A stretch of 64,000 nucleotides of DNA from Corynebacterium aquilae DSM 44791 (lineage in GTDB: Bacteria; Actinomycetota; Actinomycetes; Mycobacteriales; Mycobacteriaceae), in contig NZ_CP009245.1 of assembly GCF_001941445.1 (NCBI RefSeq), positions 1,263,992-1,327,991 of the forward strand, in the 5' to 3' direction. The translations under genes were made by a program, and so were the position numbers. The notes under the pieces are model-generated. The model did no database searches, was not told where the DNA came from, and saw nothing but the letters and a program-made list of their open reading frames with translations. Of the stretch, positions 26,468-33,825 are shown in pieces (within the stretch, counting starts at the first letter, position 1; each line of letters opens with the position of its first letter).

Positions 26468-27019
26468 ATGGCTGACAAAGTCTTGATCATCACTGGAGAT
26501 GGCGGCGAAACGCTGGAGGTTCTGTACCCCTACGAGCGTATGCGTGAGGCCGGGTATGAGCCTGTCGTCGCGGCACTTCACACCGACCGCAAGATCCAGC
26601 TTGTCGTTCACGATTTTTCTGATGATTTCGATACCTACACGGAAAAGCTGGGGCACACCTGGCCTGCAGATATCGCCATTAAGGACGTCAACGTTGGCGA
26701 CTATGCCGGACTGATCATCCCCGGCGGTCGCGCGCCGGAGTATCTTCGCCTGGATAAGGACGTTCTGCGCGTCGTGCGTGAGTTCAACGAGGCCGGAAAA
26801 CCGATCGCCGCGACTTGCCACGGTCCGATGATTCTGGCTCAAGCGGGCATTCTTGAGGGGCGCAGCTGTGCGGGGTTCGGAATGATTTCCCCGGATGTTA
26901 CTGGTGCTGGCGCCACGTATGAGGATGGCGACAGCGTCGTCAGCGATAATCTTGTCACCGCGCGCGCCTGGAATGACAACGGGCCTTGGATGGGGGCTTT
27001 CCTCAAACTGCTCGGTTAA
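26468..27019 (+). CDS. DJ-1/PfpI family protein (class I glutamine amidotransferase fold)
   Basis: The 183-aa product has the DJ-1/PfpI nucleophile elbow AATCHGPM, with Cys preceded by the usual GKPIA strand, and the acidic residue of GLIIPGGRAPEYLR upstream. Members are cysteine hydrolases, glyoxalases or chaperones acting on damaged metabolites and proteins. TTAGGAG lies just before the ATG at 26468. It is flanked by the methyltransferase and the second tRNA-Glu; its spacer of about 95 bp is long enough for its own promoter. Confidence 0.9.
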   Translation: MADKVLIITGDGGETLEVLYPYERMREAGYEPVVAALHTDRKIQLVVHDFSDDFDTYTEKLGHTWPADIAIKDVNVGDYAGLIIPGGRAPEYLRLDKDVLRVVREFNEAGKPIAATCHGPMILAQAGILEGRSCAGFGMISPDVTGAGATYEDGDSVVSDNLVTARAWNDNGPWMGAFLKLLG

Positions 27020-27028
27020 CCAGGCAAT

Positions 27029-27056
27029 TTGTGTTTCTATAAGCGTCACATATAAA
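27029..27056 (+). promoter_or_regulatory. Promoter of tRNA-Glu copy 2
   Basis: TTGTGT (27029-27034), a 16-bp spacer and TATAAA (27051-27056) lie 24 bp before the tRNA gene. Confidence 0.55.
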
Positions 27057-27080
27057 GTATCCCGAGTCCGCAAGGAACGC

Positions 27081-27153
27081 GCCCCGTTCGTCTAGCGGCC
27101 TAGGACGCCGGCCTCTCACGCCGGTAACACGGGTTCAAATCCCGTACGGGGTA
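27081..27153 (+). tRNA. tRNA-Glu (CTC), copy 2
   Basis: It is identical over all 73 nt to the gene at 25465-25537, with different flanks. It has its own promoter and a clear terminator 10 bp downstream. Confidence 0.95.
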
Positions 27154-27162
27154 CAAATTCTA

Positions 27163-27197
27163 AACTCCCGAAGTGTTTCACTTCGGGAGTTTTTTTT
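27163..27197 (+). terminator. Intrinsic terminator of tRNA-Glu copy 2
   Basis: A 13-bp perfect stem with a 3-base loop is followed by a long T-run, a textbook rho-independent terminator. Confidence 0.92.
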
Positions 27198-27226
27198 GAT
27201 GCTTAGCGCCGTTCGATGTAGAACCC

Positions 27227-28694
27227 GGGCTATAGGACAAAATGTGTGTCTGCACGGCGTGTCGTGGATATAGGACAAAAAGTGTGTCCGGTTTTAGCGG
27301 GGTTGGCCTTTTCGGATTCCTATAGAGTGGGTCTAGCCGGTGTCGATACCGGTGTCGTATTCGGCAGGAGCTCCAGTGGGGTTGCTGTCGGTTAGTGCTT
27401 CGGTGACTGTTTTAACTTTGGCGAGTTCGTGAGTCCCGAAGTCGTGTTGCCTGGCGATTTCTATGAGGTCGCCAGGCTTTTTCGTTCTGCTTAGCAGCCA
27501 CCATTCGCAGAGTTTTCTTTGGCGTTCTGCGGGTAGTCCTCTGTGTGCGTGCAGCAGTGCTTTCAAGGGGCTGTTGATGCCGCCTTCTAGGCTGTTGGTG
27601 CTGGATTGGTAGATCGCCTCGTAGATGGTGTCGGGGCTGTCGGTGTCTGTGCCGATGACCGCGATGGATTGTTCGATGAAGGCGAACAGGTGGTTTCGCC
27701 GGGTTTGTTCCATCAGGATGCGGTGGGCGCTGCGTGCACGGTCGTGGGTGTACCAGTAGTGCTTGTTTTTCCTTTTGTTGTTGGGGATAAGCACTTTGGG
27801 GCAGCTGTCGATGTAGGTTTTTTCATCCAGCCAGTCGCGGTATTGGTTGCTGACCTGGTGAAAGAGAGTGACCCATTGTGCTGCTTGTTGGTTGTTGGTG
27901 ACTTTCAGCAGTTTTAGCGATAGGGCGCGTAGGGCTTTGCCGCAGTTGGATTGGGGGCGTGTTGTGACGTATCGCTGGACGTTGCGTTTGATGTGGATCA
28001 GGCAGCGTTGGATGTGGGTGTGGGCTTGTGGGGTGGCTGGATCGTTTGGGAAGACGTCGTTGATTGCTGATAGTGCGGCATTGCACCCATCTGTGGTGAT
28101 CAGTCGGGGGCGTTGGATTCGGTGGAGGAGGTGTTGGTATGCCCGGGTGTTTTCGCTGTGCGACCAGTGCCAGGTCAGTACTTTGTTGGTGGTTGATGCG
28201 ATGAGCAGGCATTGCTGTTTGTTGAAGTAGGTGGCGTCGATAAAGACTTGTTCGTCGTAGTTGTTGTCGCCTGTGGGGGTGGGGATGGGGATGAGCCAGA
28301 AAGGTTCGAACCAGCGTTGTAGTGTGCGTCGGCTGAGTTGGTGGTGGCGGGCGAAGTCTGCCAGTGATTGGGTGGATTGGACCCAGGACAAAAACAGTGT
28401 GAAGCGAACGAGTTGTGTGTGGGCTGTATTTGTTTGTGTGAAGGAGTGTCCGCAGTGTTTGCAGCGCCATCGTTGGCGGTTTTTGCTGGTTGAGCCGTTT
28501 TTCTTTGTGGGTGATTGGCAGATGGGGCAAGTAGGTGATGTTGGCATTTACCCCGCATACCACATGTTGTTTGAAAAACGGGGATATTTGACCTGAGGCT
28601 GGTTTAGCTCCTTGTCAGGAGATGAAAAACGCCTTTATCGCAGGTCAGCACCTAAAAAAACGTACTTACAGACACACTTTTTGTCCTATAGCCC
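27227..28694 (-). mobile_element. IS1249-like insertion sequence with 8-bp target duplication
   Basis: The ends are inverted repeats: GGGCTATAGGACAAAA at 27227 and its complement ending at 28694. The 8-bp direct repeat TAGAACCC flanks it at 27219-27226 and 28695-28702, as expected for IS256-superfamily elements. The length is 1468 bp with one transposase. A second internal copy of the terminal motif (TATAGGACAAAAAGTGTGTC, 27269-27288) lies 39 bp inside the left end. Confidence 0.9.
27333..28547 (-). CDS. IS1249-type transposase
   Basis: The 404-aa product begins with a four-Cys zinc finger (CPICQS ... CKHCGHSF) and a helix-turn-helix (SLADFARHHQLSRRTLQRWF), then a DDE-type catalytic domain: FIDATYFN, LITTDGCNAAL, and a late Glu in STNSLEGGINSPLKALLHAHRGLPAERQ. 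This arrangement matches IS1249-family transposases described from corynebacteria. The frame is intact between two good ends, so the element may be active. Confidence 0.88.
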   Translation of the reverse strand: MPTSPTCPICQSPTKKNGSTSKNRQRWRCKHCGHSFTQTNTAHTQLVRFTLFLSWVQSTQSLADFARHHQLSRRTLQRWFEPFWLIPIPTPTGDNNYDEQVFIDATYFNKQQCLLIASTTNKVLTWHWSHSENTRAYQHLLHRIQRPRLITTDGCNAALSAINDVFPNDPATPQAHTHIQRCLIHIKRNVQRYVTTRPQSNCGKALRALSLKLLKVTNNQQAAQWVTLFHQVSNQYRDWLDEKTYIDSCPKVLIPNNKRKNKHYWYTHDRARSAHRILMEQTRRNHLFAFIEQSIAVIGTDTDSPDTIYEAIYQSSTNSLEGGINSPLKALLHAHRGLPAERQRKLCEWWLLSRTKKPGDLIEIARQHDFGTHELAKVKTVTEALTDSNPTGAPAEYDTGIDTG

Positions 28695-28771
28695 TAGAAC
28701 CCCGCTTTGTAGCCACCTTTTCCTGCTTGTTGTGAACGAAAAGCTCCTATTGTGTGGGCATGGCAACCTAG

Positions 28772-30216
28772 GAGAGTGTCAGATGGTTTGTGTGTGACGT
28801 GTTAAATCACCAGCCATCGAGGAGGATGCTCCACAATGACCACCATGACCACCCGCGACCCGCAAGACAAAGCCCGGCTTAAACAACTAGAGAAGCGACT
28901 GATGTCCAGCCCTGAACTCGCCGAGATCCTCAAAGAGTTCGCCACATCATCAACCGACATCAACGACATGGTGCGTTCGATGATCCAGACCGGGATCAAC
29001 ACCGCACTGCAAGCCGAAATGGACGCCCACCTCGGTTACCAAGCAGGAGACCGCACAGGCAAAGCCCGCCACGGCACGGCCGACAATCACCGCAACGGCT
29101 CCTACAACAAAACCGTCCAGTCCCAGTACGGGCCTATCGACATCACCGTGCCCAGGGATCGCAGCGGCAGCTTCACCCCACGGATGGTGCCCAAAGGAGC
29201 CCGCAGGATCACCGATGTCGACGACCTGATCATCTCTCTGTATGCCGCAGGCACCAGCCTTCGTGACATCCAGCACCACCTGGCCACCACGTTGGGTGTG
29301 GATTTGTCGCATGAGACGATCTCCCAGATCACCGACCAGGTCCTAGATGAGGTACTTGCCTGGCAGCACCGGGACTTAGAGGAGTTCTACCCGGTGATCT
29401 ACCTGGATGCTTTGCGCATCAAAATCCGTGATGGTGCCCGGGTCGTCAACAAGGCCTGCTATATGGCGGTCGGCATCACCATGGAGGGTACCCGGCAGAT
29501 CTTGGGGCTGTGGATCGCAAACAATGAGGGCGCGGCGTTTTGGGCCCAGGTCTGTGCGGAGTTGGCTAACCGTGGGGTCAAAGATGTGTTCATCGTCTGC
29601 TGTGATGGGCTGAAAGGTTTCGAACAGGCGGTGCAGGCCACCTGGCCTGATGCGATGGTGCAGACCTGTGTGGTGCACCTGATCCGCACCGCACTGCGGT
29701 GGGTGGCGGCAAAGGACCGTAGCGCGGTCGCGGCTGCTTTGAAGAAGATCTACACCGCTGCAACGGCAGAGCAGGCGCTTGCGTTTTTGGACGAGTTTGA
29801 TGCCAGCGACATGGGGCTGAAGTATCCGCAGGCGGTGAAGGCTTGGCGGGATGCGTGGGAGCGTTTCATACCGTTTTTGCAGTTCCCGCCGCAGGCGAGG
29901 AAGGTTGTCTACACCACGAATGCGATCGAGTCGATGAATGCGCAGTTGCGTAAAGCGACAAGGAATCGGGGGCAGTTTCCTAATGATGCTGCCGCGGTCA
30001 AGGCGTTGTGGTTGATGATCTGCCACATCGAGGACCGGCAGGCGGAGAAAACGAAAAAGAAGGCCGGGCGTGCCCGTGCGGGAACGAGCCGGTTTGTTGA
30101 GGGGGTGCGTGTGACTGGGTGGGTTGCGGCCATCAATCAGCTGTCAGCACATTACCCGGATCGGTTCGAGCCTTACCTGTAAGCCGAAGTTCACACACAA
30201 AAAACTTGACACACTC
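28772..30216 (+). mobile_element. IS256-family insertion sequence, copy 1 (1445 bp)
   Basis: The terminal repeats GAGAGTGTCA... and ...TTGACACACTC bound the element. The 8-bp duplication CAACCTAG lies at 28764-28771 and 30217-30224. The second copy at 55635-57079 has the same length. Its right end lies 18 bp before the start of a GTPase gene, abutting the -10 box of that gene. Confidence 0.95.
28836..30182 (+). CDS. IS256-family (mutator-type) transposase, copy 1
   Basis: The 448-aa product is a complete mutator-type transposase. It has the N-terminal ALQAEMDAHLGYQAG region, the DDE residues in YPVIYLDALRIK and VFIVCCDGLKGFEQA, the conserved C...H motif QTCVVHLIRTALRWVA, and the catalytic Glu in YTTNAIESMNAQLRKATRNRGQFP. 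GAGGA precedes the start. It differs from the copy at 55669-57015 by one residue (Asn here, His there, in QFP-N/H-DAA), so the two transposed recently. Confidence 0.95.
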   Translation: MTTMTTRDPQDKARLKQLEKRLMSSPELAEILKEFATSSTDINDMVRSMIQTGINTALQAEMDAHLGYQAGDRTGKARHGTADNHRNGSYNKTVQSQYGPIDITVPRDRSGSFTPRMVPKGARRITDVDDLIISLYAAGTSLRDIQHHLATTLGVDLSHETISQITDQVLDEVLAWQHRDLEEFYPVIYLDALRIKIRDGARVVNKACYMAVGITMEGTRQILGLWIANNEGAAFWAQVCAELANRGVKDVFIVCCDGLKGFEQAVQATWPDAMVQTCVVHLIRTALRWVAAKDRSAVAAALKKIYTAATAEQALAFLDEFDASDMGLKYPQAVKAWRDAWERFIPFLQFPPQARKVVYTTNAIESMNAQLRKATRNRGQFPNDAAAVKALWLMICHIEDRQAEKTKKKAGRARAGTSRFVEGVRVTGWVAAINQLSAHYPDRFEPYL

Positions 30217-30221
30217 CAACC

Positions 30222-30227
30222 TAGAAT
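30222..30227 (+). promoter_or_regulatory. -10 box (TAGAAT) of the GTPase gene, cut from its upstream region by an IS
   Basis: TAGAAT lies 7 bases before the ATG at 30235. The first three bases belong to the IS target duplication, so the box was rebuilt, but everything upstream is now the IS end. The IS end carries an outward TTGACA at 30205-30210, only 11 bp from the box, which is too close for a normal hybrid promoter. Confidence 0.55.
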
Positions 30228-30234
30228 CAACATC

Positions 30235-31410
30235 ATGACCAACAACGATGCAGACAAAGTGGCTAAGAGGAAACCGAAGCGCTACGAGCAACACGTGGCA
30301 GTTTTTGGCTTAAGCGGAAGTGGCAAAACCGTGTTGCTTTCGTCGCTATATGGGCGGAATAAAGACTTTTCGGATGGCACCGATTACAAGCTCAACGCCA
30401 TGGACAATCAAGTGGGGGGAAAGCTTTTTCAGAATTACTTGGGAATGCGGGACCTAAATTCTGCCCCCTTGGCGACGAAATTCAAGAAAACCTCTTATTC
30501 CTTTGCACTTAAGCCACGGCTGGATGATGCGGAGCTAGCGGGCAGGTTCAAGCCCGTCACGTTGGTGTGGCATGACTACCCGGGGGAATGGTTTACCGAA
30601 AGTCCATCGGGTCCTGAGGAAGAATCGCGTCGTAAACAAGCTTTTGTCGATTTGTTGCAATCTGATGTTGCACTGTTAACCATCGACGCTCAGAAGCTGC
30701 TTGAGCATCAGGGAGATGAAGGTAAATATTTGACCTTCCTTTTCGGACAGATTTCTGAAGTTTTGGAGGGACTGAAAGATCAGCACCTTCCTGATCACGG
30801 TCGGCTGAAGCACTTTCCTCGAGTCTGGGTTATTACCTTGACTAAAGCTGATTTGCTTCCCGAGATGACGGCAACAAATTTGCGTGACATGGTGACTCTT
30901 CATGCGCATGAGAGTTTGGGGTCTTTGAAGACCACTTTGAAGAGTTTGGTGAGCGAGCCTGACTTTTTGTCGATTGGGGAGCAATTTTTGATCACGTCTT
31001 CGGCGAAATTTACTCCCGAGACGATTGATGTCGAGCAGCATAAGGGCCTTGAGGTTTTGATTCCTTTGGCGTGTATGGGAGTTCTCGAGGCCCAGCGCAG
31101 GTGGGAGGACATCAGGGGACAAGCTTTTGAGTTCGTGCACCTCCTTGAGGATAAAACTCTGATGAAGGCGTTTGCGGAACTCGCGGGGGTGCTGTTTGTT
31201 GCGAAGGGACGCGGCGCGAAGCTTTTGGCTACCGGACAAGCGTTCAATGCGGTGCAGGTGGTGGCGGCCAAAGTGGTGGATAAGTTCAAGGCACCACGTG
31301 CCAACGATGAGGAGGATGCGAAGACTGTGTTGAGCTTGTTGTTGAGGTCTTTTTCTCGTTCGTTGAAAGAAGCCGAAAACGAGGGAATTTATCTTAATGA
31401 GGGCGCATGA
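30235..31410 (+). CDS. P-loop GTPase of an unassigned TRAFAC-like family
   Basis: All GTPase signatures are visible in this 391-aa protein. G1 is GLSGSGKT (residues 25-32). G3 is DYPGEW from D114, after a hydrophobic strand. G4 is TKAD (203-206), after VWVITL. G5 is SSAK (255-258). An extended helical C-terminus follows. The HDYPGE form of G3 recalls YcjX-like and conflict-system GTPases rather than translation factors. Its stop overlaps the start of a 105-aa partner (ATGA), so the two are made together. GTPase-plus-small-partner modules of this sort have been proposed to belong to NTP-dependent conflict systems; that role is inferred here. Confidence 0.8.
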   Translation: MTNNDADKVAKRKPKRYEQHVAVFGLSGSGKTVLLSSLYGRNKDFSDGTDYKLNAMDNQVGGKLFQNYLGMRDLNSAPLATKFKKTSYSFALKPRLDDAELAGRFKPVTLVWHDYPGEWFTESPSGPEEESRRKQAFVDLLQSDVALLTIDAQKLLEHQGDEGKYLTFLFGQISEVLEGLKDQHLPDHGRLKHFPRVWVITLTKADLLPEMTATNLRDMVTLHAHESLGSLKTTLKSLVSEPDFLSIGEQFLITSSAKFTPETIDVEQHKGLEVLIPLACMGVLEAQRRWEDIRGQAFEFVHLLEDKTLMKAFAELAGVLFVAKGRGAKLLATGQAFNAVQVVAAKVVDKFKAPRANDEEDAKTVLSLLLRSFSRSLKEAENEGIYLNEGA

Positions 31411-31724
31411 GGTTTTTGTGGGCGACAAGAGGCTTGAACTGGGGTTTTAAGTTTCTCAGTGATGGCGGATTTGCTGATCCGCTGATTGAATACGAACGAG
31501 TTTTCAATCAGTTTTCGACGGCTCAAGACTTCTTGAGTGGCAAAGATTTTGTTGCTGTTCGATTCGATGATCCGCTTGGACGCTGTGATTCTGCTGGCCG
31601 GATTATTCCTCACGAGTGCGTGATTTATGGGAAACAGGCTTTGGAGTTTTCATCTGCTACGCAGGCAATTGATGCCTTATGGCCTAAGATTGCCGATTCC
31701 TACGCCGAGCTGTGGGATAAGTGA
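31407..31724 (+). CDS. 105-aa partner protein of the GTPase
   Basis: The ATG overlaps the GTPase stop codon. The product begins RGLNWGFKFLSDGGFADPL, then has VAVRFDDPLGRCDSAGRIIPHECVIYGKQALEF and a helical tail (DALWPKIADSYAELWDK). I recall similar short proteins beside GTPase genes in other actinobacteria but cannot name the family. It has no membrane segment or catalytic motif. It is probably an accessory or regulatory subunit. The gene pair is bounded upstream by two IS elements and downstream by a 237-bp gene-free gap before the aldose-epimerase gene. Confidence 0.75.
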   Translation: MRFLWATRGLNWGFKFLSDGGFADPLIEYERVFNQFSTAQDFLSGKDFVAVRFDDPLGRCDSAGRIIPHECVIYGKQALEFSSATQAIDALWPKIADSYAELWDK

Positions 31725-31961
31725 GTCCGATAAGCCCGGGGCTGGTGGAGCTGTTGTCTGTGGACCCGGTTCGTCGTCGCGGTGTGGGCTAGTTTTCGCT
31801 GGGCAGGATCCATCACGCTAGAAGGCGGATCGGTGGTTCGATGATGTTGGCGAGGCTGAGCAAAACTGCGGCGATGACGCAGGCCCAGGCGGCGGGATTG
31901 TTGGTGTTGCTGGCGGTTGGTGGTGGGGCACTGGGGAATTTTTCGTCCTAGTGTGGAAGCT

Positions 31962-32723
31962 ATGAGTTTCACGTTTGATCCCTTTGGTGCCCATATCACT
32001 GCTGCCGGCGAGCTGTTGTATGTCTCGCCTTCGACTGGGCGGATGCTGGATGCGCCGATTCGTGGTGGGGTGCCCTTGATTGGTCCGCAGTTTGGTCAGC
32101 GTTTGGCTGATGTGTATCCCGATGAACCGAATCATGGGATGCTGCGCCGTGAGAAGTGGACGGTCGTTGAGGAGTCGGATTCGCGCCTTGTGGCTACGTT
32201 GTCTCACCTTGGTGTCGACTACCGTGTTGTGGCTTTGTTCTCCGAGGATCGGCTCGATATGGAGTTGACGGCGCACAATCAAACCTCTGCGGCTGCGGTG
32301 CTGCAGTTGGGTTTCCATCCGTATTTTGCGGTGCCCGATGTGCGCGATGTGGAAGTTGGTAATCTCAGCGCCGCGCAGGTGGCGGATTTCCGTGGGGATC
32401 AGGTGTATCGCGATGCTTCTCGTCCGGTGTTGACCTTTGATGAATCCGGCTGCGATGTGGGTGTGCGGGGAGTGTCGCGTTTGGTGGCTCGGGATGCTCA
32501 GCGTGGGGTTGAGGTGTCGGTTTCTAGCCGGGCTGCGGATACGTTTGTGGTGTGGAATCCGGGGGTGGAGCAGGCGGCTGGAATGGGGGATCTGCCGGAT
32601 GAGGGGTGGGTTGATTTTGTGTGCGTGGAGCCGATGATCCACGGCCCGAAAACTCACGGTGTTGTCGTTGATGCTGGTGGGTCGTTGATGATTGATATGC
32701 AGGTGCAGCGGACTGTTTTGTAG
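31962..32723 (+). CDS. Aldose-1-epimerase-like protein (possible glucose-6-phosphate 1-epimerase)
   Basis: The 253-aa product matches the galactose mutarotase-like fold: LIGPQFGQRLADVYPDEPNHGMLRREKW contains the conserved His of the family, LQLGFHPYFAV holds the second catalytic His, and FVVWNPG and FVCVEPM carry the C-terminal substrate-site residues with the catalytic Glu. Such enzymes interconvert sugar anomers. The ATG at 31962 follows TAGTGT by a short gap, with weak ribosome-site sequence. It is convergent with ltbR, sharing a bidirectional terminator. Confidence 0.88.
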   Translation: MSFTFDPFGAHITAAGELLYVSPSTGRMLDAPIRGGVPLIGPQFGQRLADVYPDEPNHGMLRREKWTVVEESDSRLVATLSHLGVDYRVVALFSEDRLDMELTAHNQTSAAAVLQLGFHPYFAVPDVRDVEVGNLSAAQVADFRGDQVYRDASRPVLTFDESGCDVGVRGVSRLVARDAQRGVEVSVSSRAADTFVVWNPGVEQAAGMGDLPDEGWVDFVCVEPMIHGPKTHGVVVDAGGSLMIDMQVQRTVL

Positions 32724-32749
32724 CAGTTCGCCAGCTGATTGGGCTAGGA

Positions 32750-32786
32750 AAAAATCCCGTTCACGGTGGGTGTGAACGGGATTTTT
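32750..32786. terminator. Bidirectional terminator between the epimerase gene and ltbR
   Basis: A 15-bp stem (AAAAATCCCGTTCAC / GTGAACGGGATTTTT) with a 7-base loop has an A-run and a T-run built into its arms, so it serves both convergent genes. Confidence 0.92.
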
Positions 32787-32819
32787 GCTGGGAAAGTTTT
32801 TTTAAGGCGTGGGCGTGGT

Positions 32820-33530
32820 TTAGGCGAGCGCTTCGGATAGTGCCCGGGCGGCGTGGGTGAGTGCTTCGGCGAAGCGGTCTTCGGGGGAGGGGAGGAAGCG
32901 TTCGGTGGGCCCGGATACTGACAGTGCGGCGACGACTTGGCCGTGGTCGAAGATTGGCATGGTGATGGAGGCTAGTCCTTGTTCGCGCTCTGAGATGGTG
33001 GAGGCGTAGCCGTCGGTGCGGACTTGTGCGAGGTCGTTTTCGTCGAAGGCGGCGACGGGGAGGATGGCGGCTTTGAGTTGTTCGGAGGCGTATGCCATGA
33101 AGACGCGGGCGGCGCTGCCGTGGGTCAGTGGCATGCGGGAGCCGACGGGGACGGTGTTTTGGAGTCCGCTGGAGGGTTCGACGGCGGCGATGCAGGTGCG
33201 GCTGGTGCCGGTGAGTCGGTAGAGCTGGACGGATTCGTTGGTGGATTCCATCAGGGTGGCCATGATGGGGGTGGCGGCGTCGATGATGCGGTCGGGGGTG
33301 GATGCGCACAGGGAGGTGAAGGTGGAGCCGATGGACCAGCGGCCGTCGCTGGTGCGGGCGAGCATGCGGTGGGTTTCTAGGGCGGTGGCTAGCCGGTGTG
33401 CGGTGGCGCGGGGCAGGCCGGTGGCTTCGCACAACTCCGCGAGGGAGTGGGGTCGGCTGGCGACGGCGGTGAGGATGGCGACGGCGCGGTCGAGAACTTT
33501 GATGCCGCTTTCGGCGTGTGTGTCAGTCAT
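32820..33530 (-). CDS. ltbR: IclR-family regulator of leucine synthesis (LtbR)
   Basis: The 236-aa product has an N-terminal winged helix (SLAELCEATGLPRATAHRLATALETH) and the C-terminal IclR ligand domain (QLYRLTGTSRTCIAAVEPSSGLQNTVPVG ... SEREQGLASITMPIFDHGQVVAALSVSGP). In C. glutamicum the divergent IclR regulator LtbR represses leuB, leuCD and trp genes; position and family match. The ATG at 33530 follows GGGAAAG with good spacing; an in-frame ATG at 33545 is possible. It is divergent from leuC across a region with clear palindromes. Confidence 0.92.
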   Translation of the reverse strand: MTDTHAESGIKVLDRAVAILTAVASRPHSLAELCEATGLPRATAHRLATALETHRMLARTSDGRWSIGSTFTSLCASTPDRIIDAATPIMATLMESTNESVQLYRLTGTSRTCIAAVEPSSGLQNTVPVGSRMPLTHGSAARVFMAYASEQLKAAILPVAAFDENDLAQVRTDGYASTISEREQGLASITMPIFDHGQVVAALSVSGPTERFLPSPEDRFAEALTHAARALSEALA

Positions 33531-33536
33531 GCTAAT

Positions 33537-33671
33537 CTTTCCCATAGCGTGATACTAGCGTCCCATTGCATGGGACTGCAATCCCGTATACAGTAAGACT
33601 TATCCCTCATAGTGAGATGTGTTTCATTCTTTGGAACGCTGGACAGTTTAACTGCTCACACTATGGGAAAG
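33537..33671. promoter_or_regulatory. ltbR-leuC control region with nested inverted repeats
   Basis: An 11-bp inverted repeat, CTTTCCCATAG (33537-33547) and CTATGGGAAAG (33661-33671), brackets the region. Inside it, GTCCCAT-TGC-ATGGGAC (33560-33576) is a perfect palindrome and is the best operator candidate. GACTGCAA at 33574-33581 and CTTATCC downstream recur at the leuB promoter. The rest of the leuC leader (to 33825) has a CCACCG/CGGTGG hairpin at 33721-33740 and a 29-codon open frame with three early Cys codons (33683-33772) that lacks a ribosome site. Confidence 0.65.
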
Positions 33672-33825
33672 CTACGTACGACATGTGCAGCCGTCTCATA
33701 TTCTGTTGTGGGGCACCAGCCACCGCTCACCCACGGTGGCGCCGCTGCACCGTCGCAGCATCAAGGCAGTGACTCGCCTGATCAATTCTTTTCCTTATTC
33801 TCTCATCGACTTCTTGGAGGAGCAC

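Noticed and set aside
33683..33772. Cys-rich 29-codon leader peptide upstream of leuC
   Set aside because: It has no ribosome site, no Leu-codon run and no terminator/antiterminator pair. Kept only as a remark.
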